This document shows, one piece after another, positions 16,676 through 25,272 of a DNA stretch of 64,000 nucleotides. The notes under the pieces are model-generated. The model saw only the letters and a program-made list of their open reading frames with translations, did no database searches and was not told where the DNA came from. The stretch spans positions 62,001 through 126,000 of the forward strand of contig JAZQNO010000025.1 of the NCBI GenBank assembly GCA_045627385.1, given 5' to 3'. Position numbers and translations under genes: made by a program. Position 1 is the stretch's first letter. Each line of letters opens with the position of its first letter. This DNA comes from UBA1757 sp045627385 (lineage in GTDB: Bacteria > Bacteroidota > Bacteroidia > Bacteroidales > UBA1402).

Positions 16676-19591
16676 GTGATAAGACGCAAACCGGTGACAA
16701 GACGCAGATTCATAGTCGTGATCGTTTCCGCTTTGGCCCTGATCGGGCTGAGTGCCTGTTCCACCCAGAAGAATACCTGGGCGGCCCGCAATTACCATGC
16801 TCTGACCACCCGCTACAATGTCCGTTTCAATGGTCAGCAGGCCTACGAACGCGGTCTGAACACATTGGAGGACGCCTATAAGGAAGACTACAGCGAACTG
16901 CTGCCGGTCTATATTTTCGGGGCCGACAATCCCTCAACGGCTGCTTCGAGTGCCATGTCGACCAGCGTGGAAAAGTGTGAAAAAGCCATCAAGACGCATT
17001 CCATACGTGTGAAGCCGGAAAAGAAGCCTTCCCGCAGCGCCTCTCAGAAGGAAAAAGATTTTTACAATCAGGAAGAATTCAATCCCGTGATGGGAAGTGT
17101 CTTCCTGCTGATGGCCAAGTCGCAGTTCTATCAGACGGATTTCCTGTCATCTATGGCCACCTGTTCCTACATCCTAAAACATTTTCCACAAGAGCGCACG
17201 CTTTGCGATGAGGCCCGGCTGTGGATGGCCCGCTCTTATCTGGAATCTGACTGGGTGTATGAGGCCGAAAACATCTTCGCCGAAATGAACCGGACCGGTT
17301 TCGACCCTTCGCTCACGGGCGAATACTCTATGGCCTACGCCGATTTTCTGATCCGACGCGGCGAAATCAATGCAGCCATTCCCTATGTGGAAATCGGGCT
17401 GTCGCACACCCGAAAACGCAGTGACCGGCAGCGCTACAGCTTTCTGCTGGCCCAGCTGTATCAGCAGACCGGGCAGCGGGAAAAGGCTTATGACCTGTTT
17501 CGGGCCATTCCCCGACAGAATCCGCCCTATGAAATGGATCTGAACGCGCGCATCCGCCAGACGGAGGTCTACGAAGACGGCTCCACAAAACCGGCATTGC
17601 GCAAGCTGAAACGCATGAGCCGCAATCCCAACAACCGCGATTATCTCGATGCCATCTACTACGCGATGGGCAACATCCATTTCTCGGAGCGTGACACGCT
17701 GCAGGCGGTCGAATGTTATCAGAAGGCCATAGACGAGAGCACCCAGAACGGCCCTCACAAGATGCAGGCCTATCTCCATTTGGGCGACTATTATTACGGA
17801 CAGGATGATTTTCTGCCGGCCCAACCTTGTTACGCCGGCGCCAAGTCCATCATCAAAGAATCGCATCCGCTGTATGAGGAAGTGCAGGAACGTGACCGCG
17901 TGCTGGGACTTCTGCAGACGCCCCTTCAGACGATATTCGACGAAGACAGTCTGCAGGCGGTGGCTTCTCTGCCCGTCGAGCGCTTGTTCGAAATAGTCGA
18001 CAGCCTGGTGATAGACGCCAAACGGAAGGCTAGGGAAGAGGCCCGCCGGCAGGCGGCCGAAGAAGCATTGGGCGAGAATGCCTCCCTTCTGGAGGATTCG
18101 AAGACCGTTCAGAACGATGTGAAAGATCCGACTTTGTCATTCAACGGCGACAACAGCTGGTATTTCTACAGTGAGACTGCCAAAGCCCAGGGAAAGAAAG
18201 AGTTCGACAGACTGTGGGGCCGCCGCACGCTGGCCGACAACTGGCGCATCCGCAATCAGTCCGGTCTGATGGAAGAACTCGGAATGAAGGAATCCGAGGC
18301 GCCCGGAGAGGCTCTGGGTGAAAGCGACGAGTTGCCGGCTCAGGACGAAACCGCCGCATCCTCGGGCAAAAAGTCATCCGGCAAAGGCCGTTCTCGTGGC
18401 GACAAATCAGATTCGGAAACGGGTGCAGACCCGGCTTCAGGCACTTCGGATGCCGCCATCGAATTCGAGCCTTCAGACGATCCGACCGAGCGCGGCTATT
18501 ATCTGAAAGACCTGCCGCTGACCGAAGAGCAACGGAAGGAGTCCGACCGCCGGATACTGGAGTCGCTCTATCAGGCGGCGGTCATTTATCGCGAGCAGAT
18601 GCAAAGCAATCGGCTGGCGCTTGAAACGTTTGCCGAAATGGAACGGCGTTTCCCGGACGATTCTACCTATTTGCCGAAGGCCTATTACGTCAGTTATCTG
18701 ATGCTGATGCAGCAGAATGAGCCTCGGGAAGCCGAGTCGAACCGCAGGCTTCTGCTGGCGAATTATCCCGATACCGAAGAGGCCGCTTTGCTGCGCGACT
18801 CTTTCTATCTGGTCAAACTGGAGCGGATGTACGAATCGCAGGATTCTCTTTTCGAGGCCACCTATCAGCATTTTCTGCTCGACGAAGACGAAGCGGTCAA
18901 GCGCAACTGCGACTTGGTGGACACCGATTATCCCAGCAGCGAACTGCGCCCGAATTTCTTGTTCGTCAGAGCCTTGGTGGCTGTCAAGGAAGGCGATTCG
19001 GAAACCTTCCACGAAAAGATATCCGAAATCGTATCGTCCTATCCGCAGACAGATCTGGGGCAGTTGGCCAAAACCTGGCTGGGCTATTGGGATGAAGGCA
19101 GGCGCCCTGAAGGATTCACGCCCTTCGGTGCATCGTACGCGGCAGATTCCATTCCGATGGACAGCCTTGTGGAAGTCTTCGAATATGTGGCCGACGAGCC
19201 TCACCATCTCATGGTCGAACTGCCCGACAGCATCAATGCCAACCGGCTGCTGTTCGATGTCGCGCTCTACAACTTCACCAATTTCCTGATCCGCGATTAC
19301 GAACTGTCGCTCGAATCCGTCTCAGGCCACAATGTGCTCATGGTCCGTTCGTTTGAAAATGCTGAAGATGTGATGCGCTACATCTCTTGGATGAATTTCC
19401 AAGGCGAGTTGCCCGAAGTGAAATATGCGGGCATAAGGATGATTCCCATTTCGGAAAGCAATCTGTCCAAAATGGTTTCTTCCGACAGCGGCGATTCTTC
19501 CGAAGAGGAGCGCCCGGCTCTTCCGTCCTGGAAGTCCAAAGGTCCGGATCTTTGGAACGTGTATCTCAAGTTCCAGGAAATCAATTATTGA
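16676..19591 (+). CDS. porW: Type IX secretion lipoprotein PorW/SprE (TPR protein)
   Basis: A 971-residue outer-membrane-associated lipoprotein. The N-terminal signal ends in a lipobox (ALIGLSAC, Cys near residue 28), followed by the family-specific segment STQKNTWAARNYHALTTRYN. Several TPR-like repeats cover about 130-400, then come a low-complexity Ser/Lys/Gly-rich linker (about 555-590) and a second TPR region. This matches SprE of Flavobacterium and PorW of Porphyromonas, which link the PorLM motor to the SprA/PorV translocon side. The start is GTG 16676 or GTG 16694; both keep the lipobox. It stands as a single gene. Confidence 0.85.
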   Translation: MIRRKPVTRRRFIVVIVSALALIGLSACSTQKNTWAARNYHALTTRYNVRFNGQQAYERGLNTLEDAYKEDYSELLPVYIFGADNPSTAASSAMSTSVEKCEKAIKTHSIRVKPEKKPSRSASQKEKDFYNQEEFNPVMGSVFLLMAKSQFYQTDFLSSMATCSYILKHFPQERTLCDEARLWMARSYLESDWVYEAENIFAEMNRTGFDPSLTGEYSMAYADFLIRRGEINAAIPYVEIGLSHTRKRSDRQRYSFLLAQLYQQTGQREKAYDLFRAIPRQNPPYEMDLNARIRQTEVYEDGSTKPALRKLKRMSRNPNNRDYLDAIYYAMGNIHFSERDTLQAVECYQKAIDESTQNGPHKMQAYLHLGDYYYGQDDFLPAQPCYAGAKSIIKESHPLYEEVQERDRVLGLLQTPLQTIFDEDSLQAVASLPVERLFEIVDSLVIDAKRKAREEARRQAAEEALGENASLLEDSKTVQNDVKDPTLSFNGDNSWYFYSETAKAQGKKEFDRLWGRRTLADNWRIRNQSGLMEELGMKESEAPGEALGESDELPAQDETAASSGKKSSGKGRSRGDKSDSETGADPASGTSDAAIEFEPSDDPTERGYYLKDLPLTEEQRKESDRRILESLYQAAVIYREQMQSNRLALETFAEMERRFPDDSTYLPKAYYVSYLMLMQQNEPREAESNRRLLLANYPDTEEAALLRDSFYLVKLERMYESQDSLFEATYQHFLLDEDEAVKRNCDLVDTDYPSSELRPNFLFVRALVAVKEGDSETFHEKISEIVSSYPQTDLGQLAKTWLGYWDEGRRPEGFTPFGASYAADSIPMDSLVEVFEYVADEPHHLMVELPDSINANRLLFDVALYNFTNFLIRDYELSLESVSGHNVLMVRSFENAEDVMRYISWMNFQGELPEVKYAGIRMIPISESNLSKMVSSDSGDSSEEERPALPSWKSKGPDLWNVYLKFQEINY

Positions 19592-19611
19592 CACTGACTG
19601 CCGAAGAACGG

Positions 19612-19646
19612 TGAAAAAATAGCCTGGCCAAAATGACCAGGCTATT
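19612..19646 (-). terminator. Terminator of the perR-rubrerythrin unit
   Basis: Perfect 10-bp inverted repeat AATAGCCTGG/CCAGGCTATT (19618-19646) with a six-T run on the minus strand. It lies 52 bp past the ancestral rubrerythrin stop at 19699. Confidence 0.8.
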
Positions 19647-19698
19647 GGGGTACATTGCCGAAAACCGGCGATGTGGGGAAGGTGCTTGCGACTTCGGT

Positions 19699-20141
19699 TT
19701 ATTTGCCGAAATAACGGTTGAAGAGACCTTCGAAACCTTTGCCGTGACGGGCTTCGTCTTTAGCCATTTCGTGAACGGTGTCGTGGATGGCACATCACCC
19801 AGCAGTTCGGCGAACTTGGCGCAATGTTCGGCCTCTTCCCAAGCGTAGCGCTTGAAAGCTTCGGCCACTTCGGGATAACCTTCGCGGTCGGCCTGGCGGC
19901 TCATGGCCAGATACATGCCGACCTCGGTGGCTTCACCCATGAAATGGGCGTTCAGGTCCTTTTTCATCTGATCGTCCGTGTCGGCGGCGATGCCGATGAC
20001 GTGTTCGGTGACAAAATTAAGTTTGTCATCTTTGAGCTCTTTGAACTTCTCTTTGGGTTGACGGCACTGGGGGCATCTTTCGGGAGCCTCGTCACCTTCG
20101 TGTACATAGCCGCATACGCTGCAGATCCATTTTTTTGCCAT
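19699..20141 (-). pseudogene. Reverse rubrerythrin (NADH peroxidase-type), disrupted by an internal deletion and frameshift
   Basis: From ATG 20141 the protein begins as a reverse rubrerythrin: an N-terminal rubredoxin domain with C7/C10 and C23/C26 (CSVC, CPQC), then the first half of the ferritin-like diiron domain (FMGEATEVGMYL, EEAEHCAKFAELLGDV). At about 19790 the frame breaks. A different frame then encodes the normal C-terminus (IHDTVHEMAKDEARHG, ending FNRYFGK and a TAA at 19701-19699). Compared with intact relatives, ~37 residues of the middle, including diiron ligands, are missing. The frame actually open after the break runs through the terminator hairpin to 19581 and makes an unrelated basic tail. 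Function would be peroxide/oxygen defence; here it is probably lost, unless this is an assembly error. Confidence 0.85.
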
Positions 20142-20173
20142 AGTTGTAATTTTTAAAGGGTTATAATAGAATA

Positions 20174-20626
20174 TCAAACTTGTCGGCAGTTCTTGCACAA
20201 ACCGTAAAAACTGACCTCGGAGTGGTCGGATTCTTCCGGACAGGACGCTTTCAGACTCTGAGAGAGTTTCTCGTCCAGCCAGATGTCTTCAATGCTGTGG
20301 CACTCGTTGCAGATGAAATGACCATGGAAACTCGTGTCGGCATCGAAATGCACATTTTCGCTTTCCAGATGAAGGCTCTGAATCAGCCCGTGGTCTTCCA
20401 GGGTTTTCAGCGTGTTGTAGACCGTCGTTTTGGACAGGGTGGGCATCTCTGGAGATAGCGCGGCGTAGATGGCGTCTGCCGTAGGATGCACAGGGTGTGT
20501 CGAAAGCCATTCCAACACGGCTGTCCGTTGGGGAGAGGGTCTGACTCCCGCTTCTTCCAACTGTCTGCGTATCGTCTGGGAATCGCAGGCATGCGGGCCG
20601 GCTTCGTTTTGATAAGTTGTAATCAT
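20174..20626 (-). CDS. perR: Fur/PerR-family peroxide-type transcriptional regulator
   Basis: A 150-residue Fur-family repressor. The winged-helix domain (about 15-85) includes PSPQRTAVLEWL and the recognition segment SKTTVYNTLKTL. The dimerisation domain carries the metal motif FHGHFICNECH and structural zinc cysteines C106/C109 and C144/C147. Location directly upstream of rubrerythrin (33 bp) favours PerR (peroxide sensing) over iron or zinc sensing. ATG 20626 is used; the longer open frame to 20677 would cross the palindrome described below. An 18-bp perfect palindrome 10 bp upstream is a likely autoregulatory operator. Confidence 0.85.
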   Translation of the reverse strand: MITTYQNEAGPHACDSQTIRRQLEEAGVRPSPQRTAVLEWLSTHPVHPTADAIYAALSPEMPTLSKTTVYNTLKTLEDHGLIQSLHLESENVHFDADTSFHGHFICNECHSIEDIWLDEKLSQSLKASCPEESDHSEVSFYGLCKNCRQV

Positions 20627-20636
20627 TTTAAATTTG

Positions 20637-20654
20637 TAATCGTTGCAACGATTA
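20637..20654. promoter_or_regulatory. 18-bp perfect palindrome upstream of perR, candidate operator
   Basis: TAATCGTTGCAACGATTA reads the same on both strands. It lies 10 bp before the perR start and 66 bp before the pepD promoter -7. The 140-bp perR/pepD gap contains only this palindrome and the pepD promoter. The half-site differs from the classical Fur/PerR box, so binding by PerR is inferred from position. Confidence 0.55.
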
Positions 20655-20695
20655 ATCTGATTTTCCGGATTTGTCAAGTCCTTTTTGCAAATTTA

Positions 20696-20727
20696 TTTGT
20701 TTCTGTGGCGGCGAATGACTATCTTCG
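20696..20727 (+). promoter_or_regulatory. Candidate pepD promoter
   Basis: TTTG 20696-20699, a 20-bp spacer and TATCTTCG 20720-20727 (one mismatch to consensus), 67 bp upstream of the pepD ATG. Confidence 0.5.
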
Positions 20728-20794
20728 AAGTGCCAATGAAGGCTGAAAAACCGCCTTCGACAATGACTGAACAAATTTCAATCAGAACAAGAAT

Positions 20795-22276
20795 ATGACA
20801 ATCAACGATCTGCAGCCAAAGAACGTTTTCGCCAACTTCTATGGCATGACGCGTCAGCCGCGTCCTTCCAAACACGAGGAAAAAATCAGGGCCTATCTCT
20901 TGGATTGGGCCAAGCAGCGGGGCATCGAATGCTTTGCCGACGAAACCGGCAACGTTATCATGCGCAAACCGGCCACTCCGGGCTATGAGAACCGCAAAGG
21001 GGTGATCATGCAGGGCCACATGGATATGGTCCCTCAGAAAAATGCCGATGTGAAGCATGATTTCGAGAAAGATCCCATTGAAACCTATGTGGACGGAGAC
21101 TGGCTCAAAGCAAAGGGAACCACGCTTGGCGCCGACAACGGTTTGGGCGTGGCCTTGGCGCTTTCCGTGTTGGAATCGGACAGTTTGGAGCACGGTCCGC
21201 TCGAACTGCTGGTCACTTATGACGAAGAAACTGGCATGACAGGCGCGCAGGCGCTCAAGCCAGGTGTGCTTCAGGGAGAGATTCTGCTCAATCTCGATTC
21301 CGAAACCGAAGGCGAAATCTATGTCGGATGTGCCGGCGGTCTGGATGCGACCGCTTCAGGCACCTATCCTCGTCTGGAAGAACCGGCCGGATGGCTCTGC
21401 TACTCGGCCAATGTGCTGGGATGTCAGGGAGGTCACTCGGGCATGGATATCATTCTCTGCCGTGCCAATGCCAACAAGGTCGCGGCTCGTCTGCTCTATG
21501 CCTTGCTGACCGAAGCCGATGTCAAGTTGCTGGATATGGAAGGCGGAACGCTTCGCAACGCCATTCCCCGCGAGTGTTTTTCGACTGTCTATGTGGCTCC
21601 CGACAAACTGTCCAAGGCACAAGAAGTGGCAGCGCGTGTCGCCGCCGAAGTCAAGGCCGAATATGCGGCCACCGACCCGAATATGAAAATCGTGTTTGAG
21701 CCCTACGCCTGCGCTGAAGGCGAAGTCTGCGACCCGGACGAATGCCTGTATGCCGCCGATGCCGCCGCCTTGAACATGCTGCGTGCCATCATCGCCTGCC
21801 CCGACGGAGTGGAGCGTATGAGCGACCAGATGCCCGGTTTGGTGGAAACCTCCAACAATATGGCGATGGTTCGTATTTTCAAAGGGGAATTCTTTGTGAA
21901 AAGCCTGCTGCGCAGTTCGGTCGATTCGGCTAAAGAACAACTGGCCGGCAAAATGTCATGCGTTTTCGCACTGGCCGGCTACGAGGTGGCCTTCACGGGC
22001 GGCTATTCGGGATGGGCGCCCAATGCGGCTTCTCCCATCCTTCGCATCATGAAGGACGTCTATCTGAAAATGTTCGGCAAGGAGCCGCTGGTGATGGCCA
22101 TTCACGCCGGTTTGGAATGCGGCATTCTCAGCGGGGCCTATCCTCATTGGGATATGGTTTCGTTCGGTCCTACGCTGATGAGCCCCCATTCGCCCGACGA
22201 ACGCGCCTTCATTCCCTCCGTTCAGAAGGTTTGGGACTATCTGCTTGAAGTGCTGAAAGCTGTCCCTGTCAAGTGA
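20795..22276 (+). CDS. pepD: Cytosol non-specific dipeptidase (aminoacyl-histidine dipeptidase, M20 family)
   Basis: Zinc dipeptidase cleaving Xaa-His and other dipeptides. The 493-residue protein has the M20 metal motifs MQGHMDMVPQ (His/Asp), GTTLGADNGLG (bridging Asp) and YDEETGMTGA (catalytic Glu-Glu), a dimerisation insert in the middle, and the C-terminal HAGLECG metal histidine. No signal peptide. Single gene, convergent with gdhA and separated from it by a strong hairpin terminator. Confidence 0.95.
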   Translation: MTINDLQPKNVFANFYGMTRQPRPSKHEEKIRAYLLDWAKQRGIECFADETGNVIMRKPATPGYENRKGVIMQGHMDMVPQKNADVKHDFEKDPIETYVDGDWLKAKGTTLGADNGLGVALALSVLESDSLEHGPLELLVTYDEETGMTGAQALKPGVLQGEILLNLDSETEGEIYVGCAGGLDATASGTYPRLEEPAGWLCYSANVLGCQGGHSGMDIILCRANANKVAARLLYALLTEADVKLLDMEGGTLRNAIPRECFSTVYVAPDKLSKAQEVAARVAAEVKAEYAATDPNMKIVFEPYACAEGEVCDPDECLYAADAAALNMLRAIIACPDGVERMSDQMPGLVETSNNMAMVRIFKGEFFVKSLLRSSVDSAKEQLAGKMSCVFALAGYEVAFTGGYSGWAPNAASPILRIMKDVYLKMFGKEPLVMAIHAGLECGILSGAYPHWDMVSFGPTLMSPHSPDERAFIPSVQKVWDYLLEVLKAVPVK

Positions 22277-22316
22277 GCCGGTCGTTCGGGCGCCCCGCCG
22301 TTCAGGCAGACAAAAC

Positions 22317-22353
22317 GAAAGCGTCCGGGCCCCCGGGGACCGGGCGCTTCTTT
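22317..22353. terminator. Bidirectional terminator between pepD and gdhA
   Basis: GC-rich hairpin: arms AAGCGTCCGG and CCGGGCGCTT (one G-T pair) with an inner CCCCGGGG-like core, followed by TTCTTT on the plus strand and by a T-rich tract on the minus strand. It occupies most of the 101-bp convergent gap. Confidence 0.75.
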
Positions 22354-22377
22354 ATGCATAAGCCCTGAGGCTCGGAA

Positions 22378-23715
22378 TTACATGACACCCTGAGCCATCA
22401 TGGCTTTGGCGACCTTCATGAAGCCGGCCACGTTGGCACCCTTCACATAGTTCACATAGTCGCCGTCGGCACCGTACTTCACGCAGGAATCGTGAATGTC
22501 GCGCATGATGTTCTGCAGTTTCTGGTCGACTTCTTCGGCGCTCCAGCTGTAACGCATGGAGTTCTGGCTCATTTCCAAACCGCTGACCGATACGCCGCCG
22601 GCGTTGGAAGCCTTGCCCGGAGAATAGAGGATCTTGGCGTTGAGGAATTCGGCGATGGCTTCGGGGGTCGAAGGCATGTTGGCACCTTCGGCGACGGCGA
22701 TGACACCGTTCTTCAGCAGCGTGCGGGCAGCTTCACCGTCCAGTTCGTTCTGAGTGGCGGACGGCATGGCGATGGTGCACTTTTCGCCCCAAGGACGGGC
22801 ACCGGCCACATACTTGCAACCGTATTTCTCGGCGTATTCGCGGATACGTCCGCGTTCGACCATCTTCAGATTGTAGATGTAATCGAGTTTCTCGCGGTCG
22901 ATGCCGTCAGGATCGTAGATGTAACCGTCAGAGTCGGACATGGTGATGACCTTGCCGCCCAACTGCAGCACCTTTTCAGCCGTGTAGTAGGCGACGTTTC
23001 CGGCACCGGAGATGGCGACCACCTGACCCTTGAGGTCGGTGTAGCCGTATTTGCGTTTGAGCATGTTCATCAGGAAGTAGCAGTTGCCGTAACCGGTGGC
23101 CTGCGGGCGTACCAGAGAACCGCCGAATTCGAGACCCTTGCCTGTGAAGGTGCCGGTGAATTCGTTGCGCAGTTTCTTGTACATTCCGAACATGTAGCCG
23201 ACTTCGCGTCCGCCTACGCCGATGTCACCGGCGGGAACGTCCGTGTCGGGACCGATATGTTTGTTCAGTTCAAGCATGAAAGCCTGGCAGAAACGCATGA
23301 TTTCAGCATTCGACTTGCCGCGGGGTGAGAAATCCGAACCGCCTTTACCGCCGCCCATGGGGAGAGTGGTGAGCGAATTCTTGAAAGTCTGCTCGAAAGC
23401 GAGGAACTTCAGGATGCCCAAGTTGACGGAGGAGTGGAAACGGATACCGCCCTTGTACGGACCGATGGCATTGTTGTGTTGTACACGGTAGCCCATATTG
23501 GTCTGCCAGTTGCCCTTGTCGTCCATCCATGTGACACGGAAAGAGAATACGCGATCGGGAATGCAAAGGCGTTCGATAAGATTAACGCGGTCGAATTCGG
23601 GATGTTTGTTGTACTCTTCCTCGATCGTATTCAACACTTCAGTAACAGCCTGGATATATTCCGGTTCGTTCGGAAATCTGCGCTCCAGATTGGCAATAAC
23701 GTCTTTAGTTTTCAT
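22378..23715 (-). CDS. gdhA: NADP-type glutamate dehydrogenase
   Basis: Hexameric enzyme converting 2-oxoglutarate and ammonium to glutamate. The 445-residue protein shows the substrate-binding GGGKGGSDF with catalytic lysine, the DVPAGDIGVGGREVGYM loop with the catalytic Asp, and the Rossmann motif ISGAGNVA. The length and the PTRATGY-like segment (RPQATGYG) fit the small hexameric class usually specific for NADPH, although cofactor preference is not proven by sequence. It is monocistronic with its own promoter. Confidence 0.95.
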   Translation of the reverse strand: MKTKDVIANLERRFPNEPEYIQAVTEVLNTIEEEYNKHPEFDRVNLIERLCIPDRVFSFRVTWMDDKGNWQTNMGYRVQHNNAIGPYKGGIRFHSSVNLGILKFLAFEQTFKNSLTTLPMGGGKGGSDFSPRGKSNAEIMRFCQAFMLELNKHIGPDTDVPAGDIGVGGREVGYMFGMYKKLRNEFTGTFTGKGLEFGGSLVRPQATGYGNCYFLMNMLKRKYGYTDLKGQVVAISGAGNVAYYTAEKVLQLGGKVITMSDSDGYIYDPDGIDREKLDYIYNLKMVERGRIREYAEKYGCKYVAGARPWGEKCTIAMPSATQNELDGEAARTLLKNGVIAVAEGANMPSTPEAIAEFLNAKILYSPGKASNAGGVSVSGLEMSQNSMRYSWSAEEVDQKLQNIMRDIHDSCVKYGADGDYVNYVKGANVAGFMKVAKAMMAQGVM

Positions 23716-23748
23716 TTACGTATGATAAATTGGTTTTGAATTGTGACG

Positions 23749-23781
23749 CAAAGATAATGCAAATGGAAATAGGTTGTACAA
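23749..23781 (-). promoter_or_regulatory. gdhA promoter
   Basis: On the minus strand TTG (23781-23779), a 22-bp spacer and TATCTTTG (23756-23749), 33 bp before the gdhA ATG. Confidence 0.6.
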
Positions 23782-23923
23782 TTTTTTTGAATATTAGTAA
23801 AAGAAAATTGTAAAATATAGAAATACAGCGTGTTGTAAAATGTATAATTCTGCATAAATACATAATTTTAGGGGTTTTGAGCAGATAAGTCTTAAAAAAA
23901 TTTTCTCTTTGGATGGAATGATG

Positions 23924-23931
23924 TACTTTTG
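23924..23931 (+). promoter_or_regulatory. Candidate -7 element of the ten-gene PLP/Hdr operon
   Basis: TACTTTTG matches TAnnTTTG, 78 bp before the first gene of the operon. No convincing -33 TTG at 19-23 bp. The 294-bp gap between gdhA and this operon is very AT-rich; apart from the two divergent promoters no ORF, repeat or hairpin was seen. The leader of ~70 nt (GCCCCTGCAC onward) shows no recognisable riboswitch. Confidence 0.45.
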
Positions 23932-24009
23932 CCCCTGCACTCCGATGTCATTTCAGCGGAAAAGTCTCGATGTGCACGTTAAGAGGAAATTTTTCAATAC
24001 CTAATTATT

Positions 24010-25272
24010 ATGAAGGATATTTTTGAAAGAATTGCAGCCACACCGGGTCCACTCGGTCAGTACAAAGGAAATGCCGACGGCTATTTCATGTTCCCCAAAC
24101 TCGAAGGTGAAATCGGACCGCACATGCGTTTCAACGGTAAGGACGTTCTTGTCTGGAGTCTCAACAACTATCTGGGTCTGGCCAACCGGCCCGAGGTCCG
24201 TGAAGCTGATGCACAAGGTGCCATTAAATATGGTATGGCTTCTCCCATGGGTGCCCGAATGATGTCGGGCGACACGGTCTACCACAAGAAACTCGAACAG
24301 GATCTGGCCGATTTCGTAGGCAAGGAAGCCGGTTATCTGGTCAATTTCGGCTACCAGGCCATGATTTCCATCATCGACTGTCTGGTCAGCCGTCACGACG
24401 TCATCGTATACGATTCCGAATCTCACGCCTGCATCATGGACGGCCTTCGCGTCGTGCTGGCCAAGCGTTTCATGTATATGCACAACGATATGGACAGCCT
24501 GCGCAAGCAGTTGCAGTCAGCTGCAGCTTTGGCTGAAAAGCAGGGCGGCGGTATCTTGGTCATCACCGAAGGTGTGTTCGGCATGGCCGGCGACTTGGGA
24601 AAACTCGATGAAATCGTAGCTCTTAAGAAGGAAGTACCCTTCCGCCTGCTCATCGACGACGCACACGGTTTCGGCACTATGGGCAAGACAGGTGCCGGTA
24701 CTGGTGAACATTTCGGCGTGCAGGACGGTGTCGATGTCTATTTCGCCACTTTCGCCAAGAGTATGGCCGGTATCGGCGGTTTCGTCGCATCGCACCGCTA
24801 TGTCATCGACAACCTCCGCTTCAACATGCGTTCCCAGATCTTCGCTAAATCACTACCTATGCCAATGGTGCTGGGCGCCCAGAAACGTCTCGACCTCATC
24901 AAGGCACAGCCCGAAATCCGCGAGCATCTTTGGGCAATCGTCAAAAAGCTTCAGAGCGGTCTCAAGGAACTCGGTTTCGACCTTGGCAACACCAATTCGC
25001 CTGTCACTCCCGTCTATCTGAAGGGCGAGATGAACGTAGCCACCAACTTGGTCGTCGATCTCCGCGAAAACTACAACATCTTCTGTTCCATCACGGTCTA
25101 TCCTGTGGTTCCGAAGGGCATCATTATGTTGCGCATCATTCCGACAGCCGCCCACAGCTTCGAAGATGTCGACTATACCCTCAAGACTTTCGCCACCATC
25201 AAGAAAAAATACGACAATGGCGAATACGACAAGGAAATGCCCAATATGAACCTCATCAATAAGGAAGCCTGA
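24010..25272 (+). CDS. AONS/SPT-family PLP enzyme, probable cysteate (or serine) acyltransferase of sulfonolipid synthesis
   Basis: A 420-residue alpha-oxoamine synthase: PLP-binding lysine K250 in TFAKSMAG, the DDAHGFG motif (D217, H219) and a SPMGARMMSGDTVYH substrate loop. This family decarboxylatively condenses an amino acid with an acyl thioester (serine palmitoyltransferase, KBL, BioF). The next gene, overlapping by 1 nt, encodes a cysteate-synthase-like enzyme, and SDR genes lie nearby. The best-supported role is therefore condensation of cysteate with acyl-ACP or acyl-CoA to 3-ketocapnine, as reported for SulA/CapA enzymes of Alistipes and Chitinophaga (recalled, not checked). Alternatives are serine palmitoyltransferase or glycine C-acetyltransferase. 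First gene of the operon. Confidence 0.7.
   Translation: MKDIFERIAATPGPLGQYKGNADGYFMFPKLEGEIGPHMRFNGKDVLVWSLNNYLGLANRPEVREADAQGAIKYGMASPMGARMMSGDTVYHKKLEQDLADFVGKEAGYLVNFGYQAMISIIDCLVSRHDVIVYDSESHACIMDGLRVVLAKRFMYMHNDMDSLRKQLQSAAALAEKQGGGILVITEGVFGMAGDLGKLDEIVALKKEVPFRLLIDDAHGFGTMGKTGAGTGEHFGVQDGVDVYFATFAKSMAGIGGFVASHRYVIDNLRFNMRSQIFAKSLPMPMVLGAQKRLDLIKAQPEIREHLWAIVKKLQSGLKELGFDLGNTNSPVTPVYLKGEMNVATNLVVDLRENYNIFCSITVYPVVPKGIIMLRIIPTAAHSFEDVDYTLKTFATIKKKYDNGEYDKEMPNMNLINKEA

Noticed and set aside
19581..19698. Basic C-terminal tail of the rubrerythrin frame as a genuine new domain
   Set aside because: It crosses the terminator hairpin, and the ancestral C-terminus is still readable in the neighbouring frame, so the tail is a frameshift product.
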